Origin: UBA8110 sp964597275
GTDB lineage: Bacteria > SAR324 > NAC60-12
Length of the DNA: 34,295 nucleotides
Assembly: GCA_964597275.1 (NCBI GenBank)
Contig: CAZQXS010000028.1
Span: 1-34,295, forward strand
Reading direction: 5' to 3'
Under the pieces are notes generated by a model. The model was not told the DNA's origin. It searched no databases and worked only from the letters and a program-made list of their open reading frames with translations. The position numbers and the translations under genes are program-made. Of this stretch, positions 1-6,491 are shown piece after piece (position 1 is the first letter of the stretch; every line of letters begins with the position of its first letter).

Positions 1-1
1 C

Positions 2-904
2 CGCACGCTGGAGGACATCTTCGAGGTGCAGGACGAGGTTTCCGAGGCGATTGCGGCGCGTGTGGCTCCGGCCATTGCCGGAAAGGAGCAAAGCCGCATC
101 AAGCGAAACCGACCCGACAATCTCAGCGCGTGGGAGAAGCACCTGCAAGGGCTGCGCTGCTTCCACGAACGGCCACGCACGGATTATGAGGATGCCGGGT
201 TGACCGAGGCCAAGTTGCACCTGAAAGCCGCAATTGCCGAGGATGATTCCTTGGCAGACGCTCATGCCCATCTGGCACTGTGTAGTGCGGTGGAACTGGT
301 CCAACGCCTGGCAAAGGACCGGGATCAAGCCATGAGTCTCATATTCGACCATGCCCGCAAAGCAATCTCACTGGAAGCCGAAAACACCATGGCCCTCAGC
401 ATGCTTTCGGCTTATTACATGTTCAACGGGGAAATACAGAACTGTCATGACTACGCGCAAAGGGCGGTGAAAAGCAACCCCAGCCACGTTTTTGGACACC
501 AACGTCTGGGTATGGCCTTGAACAGAATGGATCGCTTTGAGCAAGCCGAACCTGCCTTCCAAAAAGCCCTCAAACTCAGTCCCGTGGATCCAGAGATTTG
601 GCTCGTTCATGTAGGCTGTTTTTATGCCTTCATGGGACAGGCCGAGTATCAGAACGCCTTGGGAGCCTGCGACCGTGCGCTTGCGGCCAATTCTAAAATG
701 GGCAATCTACATGGCTTTCGGGCGGCGGCTCTTGGGCATCTGGAAAGGTTTGGTGAGGCCCAAAAGGAACTCGCGCTCTATCTGGAAGCCCGTCCAAATT
801 TGAAGACTCGCGAGGATTTCCACAAGCTCTTCTTCCGCAATTGGATCATGACCGACATCCTCATCGAGGGGCTGATCAAGGCGGGTTGGGAACCGGAGGA
901 CTGA
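2..904 (+). CDS. TPR-repeat protein, C-terminal part (5' end outside window)
   Basis: The reading frame is open from base 2, so the gene begins upstream of the window; the GTG at 26 is internal. The first visible residues (EDIFEVQDEVSEAIA) match the short linker that joins an N-terminal cyclase or TolB-like/winged-helix domain to TPR repeats in adenylate-cyclase-linked TPR proteins; that N-terminal part is not visible here. The remaining roughly 270 residues are helical repeats of TPR type, for example FEQAEPAFQKALKLSP followed by D-P-E-I-W, with Ala, Leu and Pro at TPR positions. A role as a protein-interaction scaffold, possibly within a signalling cyclase, is inference. No signal peptide can be judged because the start is missing. 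The next gene on this strand starts about 190 bp downstream, beyond a repeat cluster, so it is probably a separate transcript. Confidence 0.75.
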   Translation, partial: RTLEDIFEVQDEVSEAIAARVAPAIAGKEQSRIKRNRPDNLSAWEKHLQGLRCFHERPRTDYEDAGLTEAKLHLKAAIAEDDSLADAHAHLALCSAVELVQRLAKDRDQAMSLIFDHARKAISLEAENTMALSMLSAYYMFNGEIQNCHDYAQRAVKSNPSHVFGHQRLGMALNRMDRFEQAEPAFQKALKLSPVDPEIWLVHVGCFYAFMGQAEYQNALGACDRALAANSKMGNLHGFRAAALGHLERFGEAQKELALYLEARPNLKTREDFHKLFFRNWIMTDILIEGLIKAGWEPED

Positions 905-954
905 GCCAGTTGGTGTCTCTCTCCCACGACAGGGCTGTTAAGTTCTTTGCGCTT

Positions 955-1013
955 CCGTTCGGGCTGAGCCTGTCGAAGCCTAGGTTCATCCTTCGACAAG
1001 CTCAGGACGAGCG
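955..1013. repeat. REP-like inverted repeat, family A copy 1
   Basis: Two imperfectly complementary arms lie at 955-978 and 991-1013 (arm cores GAGCCTGTCGAAG and CTTCGACAAGCTC) around a 12-base loop. The same family occurs at 22871-22935 and 34013-34077. This copy is intergenic, between the TPR gene and the 2-hydroxyacid dehydrogenase. No T-run follows, so it is not a classical terminator. Confidence 0.8.
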
Positions 1014-1024
1014 CAGACGGGTAG

Positions 1025-1050
1025 GGCGGATGAAGCAAAGCGCATCCGCC
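1025..1050. repeat. Short palindrome, family B
   Basis: GGCGGATG at 1025-1032 is the exact reverse complement of CATCCGCC at 1043-1050, with a 10-base loop. It sits 11 bases after the family A repeat, forming a small composite repeat cluster in the intergenic region. It resembles short dispersed palindromes seen in many proteobacterial genomes; I recognised only this copy in the window. Confidence 0.6.
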
Positions 1051-1092
1051 TGCGATAACTGAACCCATTGGAACATATTTTTGAGTCAAAGC

Positions 1093-2058
1093 ATGCCGAT
1101 CTCGATTGCCCTTCTGGATGATTACCTGCAAGTGGCCCGCGACCTTGCGCCGTGGCACACGCTGCCCCCGGAGTTCACGCTGGAGGTGTTCTCGGAGGCC
1201 TTTGCCACGGAAGCGAAAGCCGCCGAAAAACTGCGACCCTTTGAAATTCTCGTGGCCATGCGCGAGCGCACGCGCTTTCCGGAGTCGCTCTTGGAACAAC
1301 TCCCCAACCTGCGGTTGCTCGTCACCACCGGAATGCGCAACCTGAGCATTGACCTAGAGTGCGCCCGCCAGCAGGGCGTGACCGTCTGCGGCACCCGGAT
1401 GCTGGGCTACCCCACGGCAGAACTGACGTGGGCACTGATCTTGGGCTTGATGCGCAACCTGCCCGCCGAAGCAGCGGCGATGCAGTCCGGAGGCTGGCAT
1501 GTGGGGCTGGGGCTGGGGCTGAAGGAAAAGACGCTCGGCCTCTTCGGACTGGGCAAGCTCGGTGCGCAGGTCGCCAAAATTGGACTGGCCTTTGGGATGC
1601 GCGTGATCGCATGGAGCGAGAACCTCACCACAGAGCGTTGCGCCGAAGTCGGAGTGGAGCGCGTGGGGCGCGAGGAACTGTTCCGGGAATCCGATGTGCT
1701 GTCCCTCCACGTCGTTCTCAGCGAGCGCACCCGTGGCGCGATCGGTCAGCAGGAACTGAGTTGGATGAAGCCGAGCGCGTTCCTGATCAACACCTCACGC
1801 GGTCCCATCATTGAGGAAGCCGCGTTGCTGGCCGCCCTCGACCAGCAACGCATCGCCGGAGCCGGGATTGATGTGTACGACCAAGAACCCCTGCCCGCCG
1901 ACCATCCGCTCCGCTCCACGCCGAATGTTTTGCTCACCGGACACGTCGGCTATGTCACCCGCGAAAACTTCCAGCAAGCCTACGGCGATGTCGTGGAAAA
2001 TTTGCTCGCGTGGCACTCCGGCACCCCCGTGCGGGTGCTGAATGACGCCGTGGGCTGA
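1093..2058 (+). CDS. D-2-hydroxyacid dehydrogenase (NAD-dependent)
   Basis: A 321-aa Rossmann-fold dehydrogenase of the D-isomer-specific 2-hydroxyacid family, interconverting a 2-hydroxy acid and a 2-oxo acid with NAD(H). The nucleotide-binding motif GLGKLG is at about residues 152-157. The catalytic triad is visible as Arg236 (INTSRG), Glu265 (YDQEP) and His284 (TGHVGY). Length is normal for the family (about 310-330). I chose the ATG at 1093 because MPISIALLDDYLQVA is a usual N-terminus; a TTG at 1081 would add four residues, and neither has a strong ribosome-binding site. The gene converges on the AMP-binding ligase at 2079 with only 20 bp between stops. Substrate is not predictable; phosphoglycerate, glyoxylate or hydroxypyruvate are all possible. 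Confidence 0.9.
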   Translation: MPISIALLDDYLQVARDLAPWHTLPPEFTLEVFSEAFATEAKAAEKLRPFEILVAMRERTRFPESLLEQLPNLRLLVTTGMRNLSIDLECARQQGVTVCGTRMLGYPTAELTWALILGLMRNLPAEAAAMQSGGWHVGLGLGLKEKTLGLFGLGKLGAQVAKIGLAFGMRVIAWSENLTTERCAEVGVERVGREELFRESDVLSLHVVLSERTRGAIGQQELSWMKPSAFLINTSRGPIIEEAALLAALDQQRIAGAGIDVYDQEPLPADHPLRSTPNVLLTGHVGYVTRENFQQAYGDVVENLLAWHSGTPVRVLNDAVG

Positions 2059-2078
2059 ATCCGAAAACTTGGAAATTT

Positions 2079-3644
2079 TCAGGCAGCAGGTGGGCGGTCC
2101 CTGAGAAAGCGCCGCAGGATTTTCCCAGAGGCGGATTTGGGGATTTGATCAACGAACTCCAGCATCCGCAGTTTTTTGTGCGGGGCGACCTGATCGGCAA
2201 TGAAGTCCGACAGTTCCTCAAGTGTGGCCGTTTGCTCGGGCTTGAGGACGACAAAGCCTCGCGGGATTTCTCCGGCCTCCTCGTCGGGGTAGGGCACCAC
2301 GGCGGCATCGGCCACCGCCGGGTGGGAGAGCAGCAGCCCCTCCAGCTCTGCCGGAGCGACTTGAAAGCCTTTGTACTTGATGAGTTCCTTCACGCGGTCC
2401 ACCACCCAGAAGTAGCCGTTCTCGTCGTACTCCGAGACATCTCCGGTGTGCAACCACCCCTCGGAGTCGATGGTCTGGGCCGTGGCTTCCGGGTTGTTGA
2501 GGTAGCCCTTCATCACCTGCGGACCACGAATCACCAACTCTCCGCGCTCACCGGGGCCAAGCGCTTCGCCCGTTTCAAAATCCACCACCTTGCTTTCGGT
2601 GTTGGGAATCGTCGGCCCGATCGAACCGGGCACAATCTCTTCTGGATTGTCCGGATTGATGTGCGTGACCGGACTCAGTTCGGTCATGCCGTAGCCCTGT
2701 TTCACCTGCACCCCCAGCCGCTCGGCACAGGCTTCGCCAGTTTCACGGTCCAGCGGAGCCGCCCCGGACATGATGAGCTTGAGGTGTGAGAAGTCGAACT
2801 GATCCACCAGCGGATGTTTGGCAAGCGCAAGGACGATGGGCGGCACAAGGTGCGCCCGCGTCACCTTGTAGTCCTGAAGGATTCTCAGAAACTGCTCCAA
2901 GTCGAAGCGGGGCATCAGCACACAAGTGGCCCCCAGACTGAGTGCGGAATTGAGGATCACCACCAGCCCGTAAATGTGAAAGAACGGCAACACCGCAATC
3001 AGGGTATCCTGCTCGCCCGTGCTTTCCATCGCCCCGAACTGGTGGATGTTGGCCACCAGATTGTAGTGCGTCAGCATCACGCCCTTGGGCAGCCCGGTGG
3101 TGCCGCTGGAGTAGGGCAGGGCGACCAGGTCGTTGCGCACGTCCACGCTCACTTCCGGCACTGGAAGGTCCGGGCGCAGCAGCGTCTCAAAGGTCGTTGC
3201 GCCTTCCGCTGCCCCCAGCACATAGATTTCTTCCACATCGGTGGCACCCGCCGCCTCTTGTGCAGTTTCGAGAAATCCGGGAATGGTGAGCAAAAAGCGG
3301 GCGTTGCAGTCGTTGAGCTGCTTGGCCAACTCTTCTGCGGTGTAGAGCGGATTGACGGTGGTGTTCACCCCACCGGCCAGCACGACCCCGTGGAAAGCGA
3401 CAGCGTACTCAATGCAGTTGGGCATGAAAATCCCGAAGACTTCACCTTTTTTCAAACCCCGCTGAGCGAGTCCGGCAGCCAAGGCCCGCACCTGCTGACC
3501 AAACTCCCCGTAGGTGAGCGTCCGCCCGCTGGGACCGTCAATGAGGGCGGTTTTGTCCGCAAGTCTTTCGGTTTGCTGGAGAACCAGCTCCGGGAGCGGG
3601 ATTTCCGGAATGACGACATCGGGCTTGGAGCTTTTGACAATCAT
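2079..3644 (-). CDS. AMP-binding acyl-CoA ligase, 4-coumarate-CoA ligase-like
   Basis: A 521-aa member of the ANL superfamily, which activates a carboxylic acid as the acyl-AMP and transfers it to CoA. The phosphate-binding P-loop (SSGTTGLPKG, residues 179-188), the GYGMTE motif, the GWLHTGD/VDRVKELIKYKGFQV hinge region and the catalytic lysine near the C-terminus (PKSASGK, Lys508) are all present. The GELVIRG segment matches box II of 4-coumarate-CoA ligases. No signal peptide; cytoplasmic. The ATG at 3644 is preceded by AAGAAG. It lies 91 bp downstream of ligB on the same strand, so co-transcription with the dioxygenase pair is likely, which suggests an aromatic or phenylpropanoid acid substrate. 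A fatty-acid CoA ligase role remains possible. Confidence 0.9.
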   Translation of the reverse strand: MIVKSSKPDVVIPEIPLPELVLQQTERLADKTALIDGPSGRTLTYGEFGQQVRALAAGLAQRGLKKGEVFGIFMPNCIEYAVAFHGVVLAGGVNTTVNPLYTAEELAKQLNDCNARFLLTIPGFLETAQEAAGATDVEEIYVLGAAEGATTFETLLRPDLPVPEVSVDVRNDLVALPYSSGTTGLPKGVMLTHYNLVANIHQFGAMESTGEQDTLIAVLPFFHIYGLVVILNSALSLGATCVLMPRFDLEQFLRILQDYKVTRAHLVPPIVLALAKHPLVDQFDFSHLKLIMSGAAPLDRETGEACAERLGVQVKQGYGMTELSPVTHINPDNPEEIVPGSIGPTIPNTESKVVDFETGEALGPGERGELVIRGPQVMKGYLNNPEATAQTIDSEGWLHTGDVSEYDENGYFWVVDRVKELIKYKGFQVAPAELEGLLLSHPAVADAAVVPYPDEEAGEIPRGFVVLKPEQTATLEELSDFIADQVAPHKKLRMLEFVDQIPKSASGKILRRFLRDRPPAA

Positions 3645-3735
3645 GGCTTCTTGGTAAAGCAGTTAGAAACAACGGCCAATCACCATACCCTTGACTGCCG
3701 CTGGAATCAATCGCTCTTTGATGAGAGGGGGAAGA

Positions 3736-4560
3736 TCAATTCGGAAGGGACATCACTCCGACGGTACAGCCGACGGCGAAAATGGGGATGGGCTGGTAGC
3801 ACCAGATGTCGCCCGTGCTTCCGGCGCACAATCCGGAAATGGCGATCATGGTGCGGATTTCAAAGCCGCCCTGCCCGGCTTCCCGGTAAATGCCCTCGTC
3901 CGTGTAGTCGAGCAAGGCGTCCCGGTCGCACCGAATCCAGCGGTCCAGAAAGTCGCGGTCCCACGCCTCATTGATCTTGCCGGAATCCGGAGTGGCGGGC
4001 CAGTGCGAAATGCCGCCCGTGCCGATCACGGCGATGCGCTCCGGCACGGCATCCGCCGCCCGCCGCAGGGCTTCCCCAAACGCCCAGGCGCGGTGCAGCG
4101 GCGTGAGGGGCGGGCCTTGGCAGTTGATGTTTGCAGGAATGACGGTCAATTCCCGTGCAGGCGTGAGGAAGTGCAGAGGCACGATGATGCCGTGGTCGAA
4201 CTTCCACTCCTCGGCATAAGCCACGTCCACGGACTGCATCACCTCCGTGATCAGCCGCTTGGACAGCCCGGCGTTGCCCGGAAAGCGACCGTGCTTGATG
4301 CCCAGCCAGTTCTCGTCCTCGATCGGCCCTTCGTAGTAATCCGCCATGCCCATTGCAAACGCTGGCATGTTGTTCATGAAGAAGTTGCCAAAATGCTCGG
4401 CCCCCACCACGATCAGCGCGTCCGGACGAGCTGCATCCAACGCGACCCGCATGCGCTCGAACGCAGAATAAAAGCGGTCGCGCTGTTCGGGGTCGGCGAG
4501 CTTGGCACGTCCGGTGATTCCCGGCGCGTGACTGCAAATCCCTGCGAAAACCAGCGGCAT
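3736..4560 (-). CDS. ligB: Extradiol ring-cleavage dioxygenase, class III, LigB (catalytic) subunit
   Basis: A 274-aa protein of the LigB superfamily, the iron-binding subunit that opens catechol-type rings with O2. Likely Fe(II) ligands are His11 (CSHAPG), His56 (GAEHFG) and Glu234 (FEIRT); His186 (GGISHWP) matches the family's catalytic histidine, and a conserved DHG is at 122-124. I chose the ATG at 4560 although the frame stays open upstream, because MPLVFAGICSHAPG is the family N-terminus and the stop of ligA overlaps it (TGATG, one shared base), which implies translational coupling. The 91-bp spacing to the ligase downstream suggests one transcript. The ring substrate (protocatechuate, gallate or another catechol) cannot be told from sequence alone. 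Confidence 0.88.
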   Translation of the reverse strand: MPLVFAGICSHAPGITGRAKLADPEQRDRFYSAFERMRVALDAARPDALIVVGAEHFGNFFMNNMPAFAMGMADYYEGPIEDENWLGIKHGRFPGNAGLSKRLITEVMQSVDVAYAEEWKFDHGIIVPLHFLTPARELTVIPANINCQGPPLTPLHRAWAFGEALRRAADAVPERIAVIGTGGISHWPATPDSGKINEAWDRDFLDRWIRCDRDALLDYTDEGIYREAGQGGFEIRTMIAISGLCAGSTGDIWCYQPIPIFAVGCTVGVMSLPN

Positions 4561-4907
4561 CAGCCCTCTCCTGTGACTTCGTGTTGCTTGAGTCGGGCGG
4601 TGTGCGTGGCCACGCCTTCGTAGCCCGTTTCCGCATACACTCCGTCCCGCACGGGTCCGTGCTTGTCCAGCCCGTCGCGCATGGCTTGCAGGTACTCCGG
4701 CCACGCCAGCCCGGCCAGCGCCGCAAAGTGCATGAGGATTTGCCCGTTCACGCCCAGCACATAGAGCAGGCCGATGTCCCGGCTCCGCAGGGCTTCCACC
4801 TCCTCGTCCGTGAGGTCGTACTCCGCAAGAACGGCCTCCCCCTCTGATCGAAACCGCTCCTGTGTGCGGGGATCGCGATTCAGTTCGTAAAGAAATTTCT
4901 GGACGTA
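4560..4907 (-). CDS. ligA: Extradiol dioxygenase LigA subunit, N-terminus lost in assembly gap
   Basis: The visible 115 residues match the small helical alpha subunit of LigAB-type dioxygenases, which caps the active site of LigB. The segment VQKFLYELNRDP followed by DLTDEEVEAL and LLYVLGVNGQILMHFAAL is typical of the family. Family length is about 120-140 aa, so roughly 5-20 N-terminal residues and the start codon lie inside the N run at 4908-5007. Its stop overlaps the start of ligB by one base, the usual ligA-ligB order. The true start and promoter are unknown. Confidence 0.8.
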   Translation of the reverse strand, partial: YVQKFLYELNRDPRTQERFRSEGEAVLAEYDLTDEEVEALRSRDIGLLYVLGVNGQILMHFAALAGLAWPEYLQAMRDGLDKHGPVRDGVYAETGYEGVATHTARLKQHEVTGEG

Positions 4908-5007
4908 NNNNNNNNNNNNNNNNNNNNNNNNNNNNNNNNNNNNNNNNNNNNNNNNNNNNNNNNNNNNNNNNNNNNNNNNNNNNNNNNNNNNNNNNNNNNN
5001 NNNNNNN
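4908..5007. other. Assembly gap (100 N)
   Basis: A run of exactly 100 N, the conventional length for a scaffold gap of unknown size. It removes the start of ligA and the end of the DUF433 gene. The distance between those genes, and whether further genes lie between them, is unknown. Confidence 0.98.
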
Positions 5008-5209
5008 TCATGGAGCCATAGGCAAGGCAAGCCTGTAAATCCTTGGGCTGCAAATGCGGATAGTCCTCCAGAACCTCATCGAAACTCATTCCGGAGGCGA
5101 GCATATCCAAAATCAGCGAAACCCAGATGCGTGTCCCTCGGATGCACGGCTTTCCACCACAACGGGCGGGGTCAATCCAAATTCGCTTTAACAATTGATC
5201 CTGATTCAT
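5008..5209 (-). CDS. DUF433 family protein (antitoxin-like), 3' end in assembly gap
   Basis: The 67 visible residues match DUF433: the CGGKPCIRGTRIWV motif at residues 17-30, then SFDEVLEDYPHLQPKDLQACLAYG. Family members are usually about 75-80 aa, so little is missing. DUF433 proteins are often encoded just upstream of a small PIN-like (DUF5615) partner and are considered toxin-antitoxin antitoxins; here the partner, if present, would lie in the N gap. The ATG at 5209 is well supported by GGAGAGAC just upstream on the minus strand. The 109 bp between this start and the DUF1501 stop hold nothing I recognise. Confidence 0.8.
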
Positions 5210-5318
5210 GTCTCTCCATGTTCGAACAAATCTATTGGTCTCTCCGTTGCTATCATTACGGCTTTCTCGTATCAGTCAAGCAGTTTTGTGTTTTGAATTC
5301 AACGGTGTCGGCAGCGGA

Positions 5319-6482
5319 TCAGGAAATCAGGGCATCCAGCCGGGAGTCCTGAAAGTCGCGGAAGCGGTGATGCAGCAACCCAAACCAGTCGGCCAGCACG
5401 CAGTCGTAAACCGCTCGGTAGTCCATTGTGAATTTCAGGTCGCCCTCGTCCAAGTCTCCAAGGTCGGGATACCTTCCGTAAAACCCGCCGTTCACCCGTC
5501 CGCCCATCAGAAAGTGCGGGGCGGCGGTGCCGTGATCGGTGCCGTGGGATTGGTTTTCCACCGCACGACGGCCAAACTCCGAGTAGGTCAGCACCAGCGT
5601 GTGATCCCAGTGTCCGCGCTGGCGCAGGTGCTTCCGGAACCTGCCGAGGGCTTTGGTGAGTTTCCGCAACAGGCGTTGGTGTCGCCAACTCTGGTTCTCG
5701 TGCGTGTCAAAGCCACCAAGCTGCACCTTGAGGACCGGGGCGTTGATTCCGGCATCAATCAAGGTCGCCGCATGGCTGAGTTGCTGGGCGAAATCATCCC
5801 CGTCGGTGCGATAGCGGCGGTGGCGGGCGCGTTTCAGCTTGGTGGTGATGCGCTGCATGGAGGTTTGCAGACTGTGCATCCGCCCCAACAGCAGGTTCAG
5901 GGACGGATTTTCGGTTTCGGAAGATGCCGGAAAGGGCTGATCGGCGAACTTGGTGAACTGCGCAGTGGACGCCATGGACAGCCAAATGCCGCCGGGACTG
6001 GAAAACACCCCCATGCCGCCATCCAAGCTGATGCCATGCGCGTCAAAATCGGCGGTTCCGGGCATGCCTTCCACCGCGTCGGTGAGCCAGCCGCTGCGTC
6101 CGCTGCCATTGCCGTCCCCTCCGGTTTCCCAGAGCGCAATGGACTTGAAGTGCGAACGGTTGGGGTTGGGGTAGCCCAGCCCGTGGACAATCGCCAGATC
6201 GCCGCCCTCCCAAGCGGACATCGCCTTGCGCATCGCCCCGTGCAGGGCAAGTTCGGAATCCAGCGTGATCATGTCCTTGCGCTCAATCCCAAGCTGCGGA
6301 CGCAACTCGCGGTAACGGTGATCGCGATAGGGAATGACGGTGTTCAGCCCGTCATTGGCTCCGGACAGTTCCACCAGCACCAGCCGCCGCCCCGTTTTTT
6401 CTACAGCCGCCATCAAGCCCTGCGGCACCAAGGGCAGCAGCAGACTTCCAGAAAGAGTTCTGAGAAAATCGCGTCTTCGCAT
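5319..6482 (-). CDS. DUF1501 family protein, Tat-exported
   Basis: A 387-aa protein with a twin-arginine signal (MRRRDFLRTLSGSLLLPLVP), so it is probably folded and possibly cofactor-loaded before export. The mature part begins with RRLVLVELSGANDGLNTVIPY, the DUF1501 hallmark, and continues with HGAMRKAMSAW and a conserved GGFDTHENQ-type segment; the family is distantly related to sulfatase/phosphatase-fold enzymes, and its activity is not established. The start at 6482 has a good ribosome-binding site (GAGGGAC). It lies 9 bp downstream of the DUF1800 stop. DUF1800-DUF1501 is a recurrent two-gene unit in many bacteria, which strongly suggests a joint function at the cell envelope. Confidence 0.88.
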   Translation of the reverse strand: MRRRDFLRTLSGSLLLPLVPQGLMAAVEKTGRRLVLVELSGANDGLNTVIPYRDHRYRELRPQLGIERKDMITLDSELALHGAMRKAMSAWEGGDLAIVHGLGYPNPNRSHFKSIALWETGGDGNGSGRSGWLTDAVEGMPGTADFDAHGISLDGGMGVFSSPGGIWLSMASTAQFTKFADQPFPASSETENPSLNLLLGRMHSLQTSMQRITTKLKRARHRRYRTDGDDFAQQLSHAATLIDAGINAPVLKVQLGGFDTHENQSWRHQRLLRKLTKALGRFRKHLRQRGHWDHTLVLTYSEFGRRAVENQSHGTDHGTAAPHFLMGGRVNGGFYGRYPDLGDLDEGDLKFTMDYRAVYDCVLADWFGLLHHRFRDFQDSRLDALIS

Positions 6483-6491
6483 CGTTGTCCC

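Noticed and set aside
841..1062. 73-codon plus-strand frame at the end of the TPR gene
   Set aside because: Its translation comes from the TPR gene in the wrong frame and then from the palindromic repeats.
4880..5030. Apparent continuous frames running through the N gap
   Set aside because: Unknown bases translate as X and hide stops; the two sides belong to different genes (LigA-like and DUF433).
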